Below, piece after piece: positions 7,794 to 17,610 of a DNA stretch of 59,108 nt (positions within the stretch are counted from its first letter, which is position 1; each line of letters starts with the position of its first letter). This stretch comes from Erysipelotrichaceae bacterium (GTDB taxonomy: Bacteria; Bacillota_I; Bacilli_A; Erysipelotrichales; Erysipelotrichaceae). The notes under the pieces were generated by a model, which was given only the letters and a program-made list of their open reading frames with translations, was not told where the DNA came from and ran no database searches. The translations under genes were made by a program, and so were the position numbers. Location: the NCBI GenBank assembly GCA_017405785.1, contig JAFQZR010000002.1, forward strand, positions 1 through 59,108. The letters run 5' to 3'.

Positions 7794-10700
7794 ATGGGAT
7801 TTTCTAAAATGATAAAACAACTAATGAAGGTTTTATTAGTTGTTTTTATGTCGTTAACCGTAATAGTACCAGACGGTATTCTTACTGTTAGGGCAGAAGA
7901 GAACACTATCACAACCGATAAGGATGAATATGAGGTTGGAGAACCTATCTATGTCACAGCTTCTACCAGTTATAGTGGGGCATGGGTATCTATCATCGAA
8001 GAATCAGATGGATGGAATGCCACATCATACTACTGGTATTACGTTGATGGCAGAGAAGGAATATCTTCATATTACATCTGGAAAAATGGTGAAACTTACA
8101 ATATTTTTGATACATGCTGCAGTAAAAGAGGCGGTTATTCAAAGGGTTGGAATTTGCCAGCAGGTAATTATAAGGTCGCCATTCTGAAAGGTAATTATGA
8201 GCATGTTGTTCATAAGTCAATTACAATAGTTGATGGCACATCCGAAGAAAGCATCACTGCTGAGAAAACCACGTTTGCGGCAAATGAACCGGTAAACATT
8301 GTAACCAATACACATCATACTGATGGCAAGCCATATGTTGGTATTTATGCCGGAAAAGATACAACTACCGGTGATTTGTTGGCATGGTATTATGCATCGT
8401 TCTCAAATGGTATAACTGTTAATGCCAGACAGTTCTATGATTTTGCGGATGGTGATTATACCGCAGTTTTATATGGAGTTGATGAGAAATACGTCAGTTT
8501 CACAGTTGCTAAGGCAAATGATATAACACTGACTTTCGACAAGGAAGGAAACAAACCAGTATACAAATACGGTGAATCAGTCAATGTTACCATAGAAGAC
8601 TATGTTAACAGTGAAGCCTTTATCGGTGTTTATCCGGAAACAGCAGATTATGAGATTGATCAGGATTTCCTTTTCTTATGCAAACTGAATGGTAATGAGG
8701 TTACTGTCGATGTTGTTAAGGAAGCCAAGGACAGAGGTATTGATCTGACTCCTGGCAATTATATCGTACATTTATACAATCCTGACAGATTCAATCTGTT
8801 TACTTCTGATGGTTATGATGGAAACTCATGGGAAATTGTCAAGAGTAAGGCATTTACCATAGCTGTAACTTATGATGATGATCCTGATAACATTGAATGG
8901 ACATTATCTGAAGATCATACTGCTTCAACAATTACCCTAAAGCAGCTTGACGATCCTACCAAGACTGTTACTTATAATGCTGTTGTGGGAGATAAAGTGA
9001 CCGTAGAACCAACATGTACAGAAAAAGGCTCTGATACATATCCTGTAAGTTTCTCGTTCCCTGAAGGAGAAGAACTTGTTACTGTTAATGACACAACAGA
9101 ATTCACATATGACTTTGTTGAGGAAATAGCCGCATTAGATCATGACTGGGTATTCGATGGTTATGAGAGTAACGATAACAATACAACAGTATATGGTGAT
9201 TACACATGTTCTCGTTGTGATGACACCAAGCAGGAAGTAGTTTTATCTGTAGATAAGGCATCATACTCTGTTGATGAACCGGTAATGACCACTGTAAACT
9301 ATCCTAGCAATAACAGCCAGTGGGTGGGATTATATAAACTTGACGAATCATATAATCCAAACAGCGGTGGAGAAAAATCCATATTCTGGGCATATGTCAG
9401 TGAGGTAACCAGTCCGTTTGACATGCTGAAGACCAGAAATGAAAACGGCAGAGCCAGAGACTATGGTGGAGGCAAATATAAGATTGTTTTATTCAAGGAC
9501 GGTAACTATAACCCTGATATTTACGTCGAATTTGAAGTAAAACCATTCTCATCAATTACCACTGATAAAGACACTTATAAGTACGGAGAGAGTATTACCG
9601 TAACAACAACATCAGTATATGGTACTCCATGGGTTGGTTTATATGAATATGACAATAGTGATCCATTGAATGAAACCTTATTGAAATACTATTATCCTGA
9701 CAATGCTGAATATACTAAGGTAATACCTAGTGACTGGATTGATATCTTAGTTCCAGGACACTATAAGTTTATACTCTTTAAGTTTGATGATTATGTAATT
9801 GATGAAACAGAGGATAACGTTTTAACTATTAAGAGCTTTTTTGTAGAAAGAGTATATAAAGCTCCTGAAGTGGTTATTGCTGCTGATAATAGTAAGGCAA
9901 CATTCACATTTGTTCCAACTGACCCGGCAGGTGAGAACCTTGTTAAGGAAGTTGAAATGATTGGTGAGATCACCACACCTGCTACTTGTGAAGCTGATGG
10001 TGAAAAGACATACACTGCCGAACTTGACATGGGTGAAGGCTTCGTCTGTGAAAACGGTGAAACAGTGTTTACCGCAACAGCTACTGAAGTTGTTGAAAAG
10101 ACAGGCCATGACTGGAATGAACCAGAGTGGACATGGGATGATACAGATTCAGCAGTTGCCAAGTTCGTATGTAAGAATGATGAAGAACATGTAGTAGAAG
10201 TAAATGCTGAAATCAAATCATCTACAGATAACTACACTATTACTTATATCGCAACCGTAACCGGACCTGATGGTAAAGAATACACTGATACAAAGACTGC
10301 TGCTGAACTTGAAGATGATATGAAGTTCAGAATCAGAGTTTCATCAAGAGAAGGCGATAGTGTCGGCAGTGTGACTGCAACAGTATTTGCGGACTATCAC
10401 GGTGAAGTCGCCATCAAGGGTGACCTTGTAAACGAAAACAACGTTAAGGTTGAAATGTGGATGCAGAACGTCGGTTCATTAGGAGTTGACAGCTTAAGAT
10501 ACTACGGTACTGAGTTTGCTCCTAGTTCACAGAGTGTTCCTCATTCACTGGATACAATCAAGCCTTTATTTGAAGATCTGGTAGATAATACCCTCATCTG
10601 CATCAAGGTCGGTGAAGATTCTGTTACTTACAGTTTCGGTAAGGCCAGAAACAGATATACAATTGACCCAAGCAGTGAAGATAAGGCCCGCACTGTATGG

Positions 10701-12827
10701 CAGGACTTATTCAATGAAGAAACAATCGAAGTACTGTCAGAAGGCGATGAAGACAGCAGGATCTTTATCGCTGAAGGCTCATACATAATGATCAGAGAAG
10801 ACAGACTGCAGTTTGAAGAAGGTAAGGGCGGTCTGGAAATCAACGGCCTCAACGATCTTGAAGCCCTGGATAAGGTAATCAGAGATCATATTGAACTGGT
10901 AACTGAAGAAGGCAATGATACCGTTGAATTCTTCCTGGAAAAGGGAACGATCCTCAAGGTTGGCCAGAGCCAGGTCAAGCTGTTAAAGGAAGTCAAGGCT
11001 ACAGTTGATATCGATCCTGCAGCTCTGGAAGGTGAATTGGAGAAGTTCAGAGATCCGGAAGAAGGCAGCAGCCTTATCGGCCAGACCTTTGCATTAGTTC
11101 TGAAGGTCATGGGTGAGATTCAGGGCAAAAAGACAACAGTTACAATTGAATTAGGCCATGAAATGATCGCTCATGAAGCTGTTGAAGCAACCTGCACAGA
11201 AGAAGGTGTTGAAGCATATTGGGAATGCACAGTATGCGGCAAGCTGTTCGCTGACGAAAACGGTGATAAGGAAATCGAAGAACCGGTAATCATTGAAGCA
11301 TTAGGCCATGAAATCGTTCATCATGAAGCTGTTGAGGCAACATGTGAAGAAGACGGATGCAAGGAATACTGGGAATGCACAAAATGTGGTCTGTTATTCG
11401 CTGATGAAAAACTTGAAACCGAAGTCAAGGCAGAAGACTTAGTCATCGCTGCTATTGGCCATGACTGGGAAGAACCGACATATACATGGTCAGAAGATTA
11501 CTCAGAAGTAACAGCTACCAGAGTATGCAAGAACAATAAGGAACATAAGGAAACCGAAACTGTCAAGACAACTTCTGATGAAAAGAAGGCTACCTGTGAA
11601 AAAGCAGGTTCAATCACTTATACTGCTAAGTTCAAGAACAAAGCCTTCCGGAAGCAGACTGAAACTGTTACGGTTGAAGCTTTAGGACACCGGTGGGGTG
11701 AACCTGAATGGACATGGACTGAAGCCAAGGACGGCACTTTATCCGCAACGATCAAGTTCGTCTGTGCCAATGATGAAAAGCATGTCTACGAAGAAAAGGC
11801 TGAAGTAACAAGCACAGTTGATGGCGATACCATCAAGTATGAAGCAGTTGCCAAGGGACCGGATGGAAAAGAATACAAGGATACCAGGGAAGTCGTAAAG
11901 ACCGGTGTATTGCGTATCTATGGTGACAACAGATACGATACAGGCATGAAGGTCGCTGATTACCTGGCTGAATTAAAGGGTGTTGAAAAGTTTGACAACG
12001 TTGTCTTAACAACCGGACGGAATTTCCCTGATGCCTTAAGCGGTGCATATCTGGCAAATCAGTTAGGTGCTCCAATTCTGCTGATCAGAGACAACGACAA
12101 GACAATCAAGGATGTTCAGAAGTACATTGAAGAACATCTGAATGAAAGCGGTAAGATCTTCGTTCTTGGCGGTGTCAACGCCGTTAAGGATGAATGGTTA
12201 GGAGATCTGGCTAAGAAGTATACTGTTACAAGAGTACGGGGCAACAACAGATATCTGACCAACATTGATATCCTCAATAAGGCTGGCTACACTGGCGGTG
12301 ACATCTTAGTATGCACAGGCAAGGACTATGCAGACTCATTAAGCGGCTCTGCCGTAGATATGCCTATCCTGCTGGTTAACGATGCTTTAAGCAAAGAACA
12401 GAAAGAATACCTGGGCAAGATCAAGGGTGCTAAGTTCCATATCGTCGGCGGCAAGAACGCTGTAAGCGAAGCTGTTGAAAAAGAACTTGGCAAGTACGGT
12501 GAAGTAGTCGAAAGACTGGCTGGTGCCAACAGATATGATACTTCTGCATTACTGGCCAAGAAGTTCTTCCCGGAAGCCAGGAAGGCTGTTCTGGCTTATG
12601 GTGTCAACTTCCCTGATGGCTTATGCGGCGGTGTTATCGCAGCCCAGATGAATGCACCATTAATTGTTACTATTTCAACAGACCGTAAGTCATTTGCTGT
12701 AGACTTCTGCTCTGAACATTCAATTAAGTCAGGTATTGTCCTTGGCGGATCAGGCCTGATTGATGATGCAGCAGTCAGAAAGATCTTCGCAATGAGTGCA
12801 AAGGACACGATTGAAATCTATAAATAG
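7794..12827 (+). CDS. Very large secreted cell-wall protein with three CWB2 repeats (paralogue 2)
   Basis: A 1677-residue protein. ATG 7794 is preferred because AAAGGAG (7776-7782) lies 11 bases upstream. A GTG at 7737 is in frame but has no site and lies close behind a TATAAT at 7711. The signal peptide ends near VRA (residue 34). Five related repeats of about 100 residues follow (starting near residues 40, 150, 243, 482 and 588). Each has a TxDKxxYxxGE opening, a WVGLY-like strand and a YKxxLFK-like strand, which suggests beta-sandwich folds. Residues about 839-1119 repeat the paralogue 1 module (ADYHGEVAI, MWMQNVGSLGVDSLRYY, FFLEKGTIL). GHxW/CxxC repeats run to about 1372, and the C-terminal 305 residues are three CWB2 repeats. 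It probably forms an extended wall-attached surface structure. Confidence 0.87.
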   Translation: MGFSKMIKQLMKVLLVVFMSLTVIVPDGILTVRAEENTITTDKDEYEVGEPIYVTASTSYSGAWVSIIEESDGWNATSYYWYYVDGREGISSYYIWKNGETYNIFDTCCSKRGGYSKGWNLPAGNYKVAILKGNYEHVVHKSITIVDGTSEESITAEKTTFAANEPVNIVTNTHHTDGKPYVGIYAGKDTTTGDLLAWYYASFSNGITVNARQFYDFADGDYTAVLYGVDEKYVSFTVAKANDITLTFDKEGNKPVYKYGESVNVTIEDYVNSEAFIGVYPETADYEIDQDFLFLCKLNGNEVTVDVVKEAKDRGIDLTPGNYIVHLYNPDRFNLFTSDGYDGNSWEIVKSKAFTIAVTYDDDPDNIEWTLSEDHTASTITLKQLDDPTKTVTYNAVVGDKVTVEPTCTEKGSDTYPVSFSFPEGEELVTVNDTTEFTYDFVEEIAALDHDWVFDGYESNDNNTTVYGDYTCSRCDDTKQEVVLSVDKASYSVDEPVMTTVNYPSNNSQWVGLYKLDESYNPNSGGEKSIFWAYVSEVTSPFDMLKTRNENGRARDYGGGKYKIVLFKDGNYNPDIYVEFEVKPFSSITTDKDTYKYGESITVTTTSVYGTPWVGLYEYDNSDPLNETLLKYYYPDNAEYTKVIPSDWIDILVPGHYKFILFKFDDYVIDETEDNVLTIKSFFVERVYKAPEVVIAADNSKATFTFVPTDPAGENLVKEVEMIGEITTPATCEADGEKTYTAELDMGEGFVCENGETVFTATATEVVEKTGHDWNEPEWTWDDTDSAVAKFVCKNDEEHVVEVNAEIKSSTDNYTITYIATVTGPDGKEYTDTKTAAELEDDMKFRIRVSSREGDSVGSVTATVFADYHGEVAIKGDLVNENNVKVEMWMQNVGSLGVDSLRYYGTEFAPSSQSVPHSLDTIKPLFEDLVDNTLICIKVGEDSVTYSFGKARNRYTIDPSSEDKARTVWQDLFNEETIEVLSEGDEDSRIFIAEGSYIMIREDRLQFEEGKGGLEINGLNDLEALDKVIRDHIELVTEEGNDTVEFFLEKGTILKVGQSQVKLLKEVKATVDIDPAALEGELEKFRDPEEGSSLIGQTFALVLKVMGEIQGKKTTVTIELGHEMIAHEAVEATCTEEGVEAYWECTVCGKLFADENGDKEIEEPVIIEALGHEIVHHEAVEATCEEDGCKEYWECTKCGLLFADEKLETEVKAEDLVIAAIGHDWEEPTYTWSEDYSEVTATRVCKNNKEHKETETVKTTSDEKKATCEKAGSITYTAKFKNKAFRKQTETVTVEALGHRWGEPEWTWTEAKDGTLSATIKFVCANDEKHVYEEKAEVTSTVDGDTIKYEAVAKGPDGKEYKDTREVVKTGVLRIYGDNRYDTGMKVADYLAELKGVEKFDNVVLTTGRNFPDALSGAYLANQLGAPILLIRDNDKTIKDVQKYIEEHLNESGKIFVLGGVNAVKDEWLGDLAKKYTVTRVRGNNRYLTNIDILNKAGYTGGDILVCTGKDYADSLSGSAVDMPILLVNDALSKEQKEYLGKIKGAKFHIVGGKNAVSEAVEKELGKYGEVVERLAGANRYDTSALLAKKFFPEARKAVLAYGVNFPDGLCGGVIAAQMNAPLIVTISTDRKSFAVDFCSEHSIKSGIVLGGSGLIDDAAVRKIFAMSAKDTIEIYK

Positions 12828-12855
12828 TAAAACACTCAATTGGAATGAGTAAAGC

Positions 12856-12889
12856 AATGAGAGCAGGTACACCTGTACCTGCTCTCATT
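12856..12889 (+). terminator. Perfect 15-bp hairpin between CWB2 paralogues 2 and 3
   Basis: Bases 12856-12870 and 12875-12889 are fully complementary around an ACCT loop. Downstream is AAGTAG rather than a T run, so rho-independent termination would be weak. It may act as a partial terminator or a 3'-end stabiliser. A smaller ACTCA/TGAGT pair precedes it at 12834-12850. No promoter is obvious before the next gene. Confidence 0.55.
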
Positions 12890-12944
12890 AAGTAGTAAAT
12901 AACGTAAAAAACTATCACATTAACTGTGAATAGGAGAGTGTATT

Positions 12945-15900
12945 ATGAACAAATACATTTATAGCAAACCTAAGGCTAAAAAGATCATTACTACTATTAT
13001 AGTTTGTGTAATGCTTCTTTTAGGTACTTTGTCTTCCGGTAATATTGTTTCGGCAGCTGATACGGAAGCAACATGGACAGTTGGAAGTAACACATATACC
13101 AGTCTGTCAGCAGCCATATCTGCAGCAGGCAGCAGTGGTACTATTAAACTGGCATCTGATGGGGTATTGAGTGCCGGTACGTATACAATTCCAAGCGGAG
13201 TAAAGGTCATAATTCCTTACAATGCTTCTTCAAATACCACTCCGGGAAATAAACCTTCCTATGTGGGAAACAGTTATACGACACCTTCACCGTTCCGTAC
13301 CTTAACAATGGCATCAGGGGCCAATATAATCGTATCAAATAACGCAAAACTGCTTGTTGACGGGCGATATTCAGCGATGGGTCAGGCTAATGGTTATAAC
13401 GGAACACCGACCGGTCCTTACGGAAAGATCATTATGGCCCGGGACAGTTCCATTACCATTCAAAGCGGTGGTGAGCTTGATGCCTACGGTTACATAACCG
13501 GTTCGAATAATACTTCAGGAACAGAAAGCGGTACCGTTACTGCCTTATCCGGAGCAACAGTCAGGGAATACATGCAGATCAAGGATTTCCGCGGCGGTTC
13601 AGCGACTCTTAATATTGTTAACAATCATTCAAATAAGGTATTCCCGTTTTCTCAGTATTATATTCAGAATGTTGAAGTACCTCTGAATCTTTATGCCGGA
13701 TCTCATGATTACGTATACAGCGGGATATATGTATCTCTGCTGGGTACTCAGGAAACAGGAGCAGTTGAACTCTTCGGAAGCAGCGGTTCCAAAGGAATGT
13801 TCATAATAAAGTCCGGCTTTATCAGAAAAACATACATTTCCAGTGAGGACAGATTATGTATTGACGTCAACGGTGATGTTGAACTGAACAGTTTCAGCTT
13901 TAAGGTTTATTACACCATAAATACCAGCGAATATGTCATGCCTTTAACCAATAACATGACACTTAATCTGAAGAGCGGAACGACAACCGTTAATCAGGAT
14001 TCATCATTGCTGCCTGGTGTCAGGCTCAATATTGATGAAGGTGCAACACTGAAAGTTTCCAGTGCTAAAAATGTCTATGTCTATGATGTGAATACTTGGA
14101 ATGCCGGACAGTACGTTATTCCGGTAGATGCTAATTCCCATTTTTATCAGCTGAATTATGTTGCTGCCATAAACGGAGCACCTGTACGACGTACACTTGA
14201 TAATGTGATCATTGACAATAACGGTTTGATTGACATTCAGGGCAGTATGTATTCCACATCGGAGAGAACAGTAGTATCTTCTTCAGAGGGGACAGGTGTT
14301 GTCAAGTTCAGTACTGCTGCTCCAGCTGATGGAACAACTTATCAGATAACCCAGGAGGGAACAAACGTCAGTTATGTTTCTATCGGGGTAACATCACTGG
14401 TGCTGACCAACGGTGACAATACTACAACATTAACAAAAGGATCTGCTGCCGGTACAGAGTATTTCTACTGCCAGACACATAACAAATGGGAAAAGGCTCC
14501 GTATCATACTATTACATTCGATCCTAATGGCGGCAGCGGAGATCCATATACCCAGCTGATCTGTCAGAGTCAGTGTCAGTTGATTCCTAATCAGTTTACC
14601 AGAGAAGGATATACCTTTGATGGCTGGAACACAAAAGCAGACGGCAGCGGAACTGCGTATGCAGATCAGGGTAACATAACATCTTCTACTGATTTAACTC
14701 TATATGCTCAGTGGAAAATACATAACCACACATATGAGGTTGTCCAGTGGCGCTGGAATGGATTTACATCAGCGGAAGTGGATGTCAGATGTACTGAAGA
14801 TAATACTCATACAGCTGTTCTACCGGCCACTATAACCAGTGAGATAATTTCAGAACCAACATGTACTGAAGCGGGTTCAAAGGTTTATACCGCAACCGCG
14901 ACTTATCAGAGTCAGACATTTACTGATCCTAAGATAGAAGTTTTAAATGCTCTGGGACATGATCTTGTTTATTCTGAAGAAATATCTACGTCATGTGAAG
15001 AAGACGGTGTGGCTGCTCATTATCAGTGCAGCAGATGCCTGAAACTGTTCAGAGATGCTGAAGGCAACCAGGAAGTTACAGAATCTGAACTTGTCATTAC
15101 CAGAACAGGACATAACTGGGAGTTTGTTGATTTCAGCTGGGATGGTTATGAAAGTGCGATTGCCAACTATAAGTGCCTGAACGACAGCTCTCATACAACG
15201 ACAGAAGCAGCTACTGTAGAGATAGGTGAATCGCAGGCAGCTACTTGTGAGACTGATGGATACAATGTCTATACTGCAGTAATATCTGCAACATCAAGTC
15301 CTGACGGGAAAGAACATACCGAGACTAAACAGGAACCGATTCCTCGGTCAGGGCACAGTTGGGGCGAATGGACTGTTACCAAAGAAGCAACCTGTGAAGA
15401 AACAGGCATAAGATCCAGAACATGTCTCAACTGTGGAAATACAGTAACAGAAGAGATTCCGGCTGTCGGTCATAAATCCGGTGAACCTGTACAGGAAAAC
15501 ATTGTTTCGGCAACATGTACGTCACGAGGATCTTACGATGAAGCGGTATACTGTACTGTATGTGGTAAAGAGTTAAGCAGACAGACAGTTTACACCGAGC
15601 CAACAGGTCATAAATGGCTGGAACCTGAATACATCTGGTCATCAGATAATTCTAAGGTAACTGCCACCAGAGTATGTGAACATGATAATACTCATATAGA
15701 AACAGATACAGCAGAAGTTAAGACAGAAGTAACCGAACCAACCTGTGAAGAAGCAGGCTGGATCAGGTATTCTGCTGAATTCAAAAATGATGCTTTCCGG
15801 AAGCAGACAAAAGAGGAATCCTATGGATCACCTAAGGGACACACACCGTCACAGTCTGTAAAGGAAAACGAAACACATCCTGACTGTGAAAATGCCGGAG

Positions 15901-17111
15901 GCTATGACGAAGTAGTTTACTGTACAGTATGTAAGAAAGAAATAAGCCGAAATCATATAACCATTGAAGCTTTGGGTCACATCTGGCAGTTTGACGGTTT
16001 CATCTGGTCTTCCGGTTACAGCAGTGTTGAAGGCAGGTTTGTCTGTGAAAGAGACAGAAGCCATGTAACAGTGGTTTCCGGTGAAGTCGACAGGCAGGAA
16101 GCAGGTAATAAAATAACGTTTACAGGCACTGTAAAGGGTCCTGACGGCATCACTTACAGCGAAACCAGAGAAGTATCAGTGAATAATGAAATAATAAGAG
16201 TATATGGATCTAACAGATATTACACTGGTTTGAAAACCTCAGAATACCTGAAGGAAACAAGACATACCGAAAAGTATGACAGAATCGTCATTACCACCGG
16301 CAGCAATTTCGCTGATGCCTTAGCCGGATCATATCTGGCCAATAAATACAATGCACCGGTCATACTCATGTCTGACACATCAGCCGGAGCGTTTAATGAC
16401 ATCATCAGTCAGATCAATGACAGCATCTCGGACAACGGCAAGGTGTATATCCTTGGCGGTACCGGTGCCATTCCTGATGAACGGTTAAATGGAATAAAAC
16501 GGACAAAAGAAAGAATCCGGGGAGCCAACAGATATCTGACTAATATTAATATTCTGAAGAAGGTTGGATATAACGGCGGTGAAATACTGGTATGTACAGG
16601 TACGGGTTTCGCTGATTCCTTAAGTGCCTCTGCCGTTGATCTGCCGATCTTGCTGGTAAAAGATAAGCTGACAGATGATCAGAAAGTCTATCTGAAACAG
16701 TTTGATGATATCAGATTCATCATCATCGGCGGTACCAGTGCCGTAAGCAGTGCTATGGAGAAAGAACTGGCCCAGTATGGAACAGTACAGGAAAGAATAG
16801 CCGGTTCCAACAGATTTGCGACATCGGCCGCCATTGCGGCAAGATTCTTCCCTGATGCCAATAACGCCGTGCTGGCTTATGGCAGGAATTATCCGGACGG
16901 ATTAAGCGGGGGACCGCTGGCCTATACGTTAAAAGCACCTCTCTTGTTAGTCGAATCTGTTGACAACAACATAGCTGAGGCTGCACAATATTGTACGGAC
17001 AGAAATATTAAGTCCGGAACGGTATTGGGCGGATCCTCACTGATCAGTGATGAGTATGTCAGAAAGATATTCCATCTGAAATCCGATGCTATCATAAAAG
17101 TATTTGATTAG
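12945..17111 (+). CDS. Large secreted cell-wall protein with three CWB2 repeats (paralogue 3)
   Basis: A 1388-residue protein; ATG 12945 has GGAGAG 7 bases upstream. The signal peptide ends near VSA (residue 37). Residues about 40-510 are Ser/Thr/Gly/Asn-rich with alternating short strands (for example KVIIPYNASSN, IIVSNNAKLLVDG, SITIQSGGELDAYGYI). This resembles a right-handed beta-helix and is unrelated in sequence to paralogues 1 and 2. Residues about 520-593 form a Listeria-Bacteroides repeat (FDPNGGSGD, YTFDGWNTKADGSG). GHxW/CxxC repeats fill about 594-1080, and three CWB2 repeats (FADALAGSYLA, FADSLSASA, YPDGLSGG) form the end. It is probably a wall-bound adhesin with a different binding head on the same anchor. 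The stop codon lies only 13 bases before the queT start. Confidence 0.87.
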   Translation: MNKYIYSKPKAKKIITTIIVCVMLLLGTLSSGNIVSAADTEATWTVGSNTYTSLSAAISAAGSSGTIKLASDGVLSAGTYTIPSGVKVIIPYNASSNTTPGNKPSYVGNSYTTPSPFRTLTMASGANIIVSNNAKLLVDGRYSAMGQANGYNGTPTGPYGKIIMARDSSITIQSGGELDAYGYITGSNNTSGTESGTVTALSGATVREYMQIKDFRGGSATLNIVNNHSNKVFPFSQYYIQNVEVPLNLYAGSHDYVYSGIYVSLLGTQETGAVELFGSSGSKGMFIIKSGFIRKTYISSEDRLCIDVNGDVELNSFSFKVYYTINTSEYVMPLTNNMTLNLKSGTTTVNQDSSLLPGVRLNIDEGATLKVSSAKNVYVYDVNTWNAGQYVIPVDANSHFYQLNYVAAINGAPVRRTLDNVIIDNNGLIDIQGSMYSTSERTVVSSSEGTGVVKFSTAAPADGTTYQITQEGTNVSYVSIGVTSLVLTNGDNTTTLTKGSAAGTEYFYCQTHNKWEKAPYHTITFDPNGGSGDPYTQLICQSQCQLIPNQFTREGYTFDGWNTKADGSGTAYADQGNITSSTDLTLYAQWKIHNHTYEVVQWRWNGFTSAEVDVRCTEDNTHTAVLPATITSEIISEPTCTEAGSKVYTATATYQSQTFTDPKIEVLNALGHDLVYSEEISTSCEEDGVAAHYQCSRCLKLFRDAEGNQEVTESELVITRTGHNWEFVDFSWDGYESAIANYKCLNDSSHTTTEAATVEIGESQAATCETDGYNVYTAVISATSSPDGKEHTETKQEPIPRSGHSWGEWTVTKEATCEETGIRSRTCLNCGNTVTEEIPAVGHKSGEPVQENIVSATCTSRGSYDEAVYCTVCGKELSRQTVYTEPTGHKWLEPEYIWSSDNSKVTATRVCEHDNTHIETDTAEVKTEVTEPTCEEAGWIRYSAEFKNDAFRKQTKEESYGSPKGHTPSQSVKENETHPDCENAGGYDEVVYCTVCKKEISRNHITIEALGHIWQFDGFIWSSGYSSVEGRFVCERDRSHVTVVSGEVDRQEAGNKITFTGTVKGPDGITYSETREVSVNNEIIRVYGSNRYYTGLKTSEYLKETRHTEKYDRIVITTGSNFADALAGSYLANKYNAPVILMSDTSAGAFNDIISQINDSISDNGKVYILGGTGAIPDERLNGIKRTKERIRGANRYLTNINILKKVGYNGGEILVCTGTGFADSLSASAVDLPILLVKDKLTDDQKVYLKQFDDIRFIIIGGTSAVSSAMEKELAQYGTVQERIAGSNRFATSAAIAARFFPDANNAVLAYGRNYPDGLSGGPLAYTLKAPLLLVESVDNNIAEAAQYCTDRNIKSGTVLGGSSLISDEYVRKIFHLKSDAIIKVFD

Positions 17112-17124
17112 AAAGAGGCTTTTG

Positions 17125-17610
17125 ATGAAGGAAAAGAAACTGAGACAGCTGGCTCAGGCGGCTATCATTGCAGCACTGTATGTAGCGTTAACGGTAATAT
17201 TTGCACCGATAGGGTTTGGTGAAGTACAGGTCAGGATTGCGGAAATGCTGACGATACTGCCGATCTTTACACCGGCAGCCATTGGCGGACTGTTTGTCGG
17301 CTGTATTCTGGGAAACCTGTTTGGCGGTGCCATCGTTGTTGATGTTATCTTCGGAAGCATTGCCACTCTGATTGGTGCAATAGGTACATACGCTTTAAGA
17401 AACAGGCAGCCGTATATTGCAGTTTTACCGCCAATCATTTCCAATACCATAATCGTACCGCTGATACTGCGCTATGCTTATCATGTTGATTTACCGGTAT
17501 GGATCATGATGTTAACGGTGGGAGCAGGGGAAGTTGTCTCCTGCGGTCTGTTGGGATTGCTTCTGTATAAGGGAGTAATTACACAGAAAGCAAAGATCTT
17601 TCCGGAATAA
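17125..17610 (+). CDS. queT: QueT-family transporter (ECF S component, queuosine precursor)
   Basis: A 161-residue, very hydrophobic protein with about five membrane segments. It matches the QueT family in the conserved GEVQVRIAEMLTILPIF stretch and the following GCILGNLFGG region. QueT proteins are S components of energy-coupling factor transporters and are linked to uptake of queuosine precursors for tRNA modification. ATG 17125 has AGAGG at 17114-17118. A TTG at 17104 overlaps the preceding stop and lacks a site. Only 13 bases separate it from the CWB2 gene, so read-through transcription is likely. No preQ1 riboswitch was recognised upstream. The ATPase and T subunits of the transporter are not in this window. 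Confidence 0.85.
   Translation: MKEKKLRQLAQAAIIAALYVALTVIFAPIGFGEVQVRIAEMLTILPIFTPAAIGGLFVGCILGNLFGGAIVVDVIFGSIATLIGAIGTYALRNRQPYIAVLPPIISNTIIVPLILRYAYHVDLPVWIMMLTVGAGEVVSCGLLGLLLYKGVITQKAKIFPE

Noticed and set aside
9791-10216. 141-codon minus-strand ORF inside CWB2 paralogue 2
   Set aside because: Ser/Thr-rich shadow of a Glu/Asp-rich coding region, with no start signals.
13261-13500. Repetitive-looking Ser/Gly region considered as a possible CRISPR or DNA repeat
   Set aside because: The similarity is compositional at protein level; no direct DNA repeats of regular length are present.
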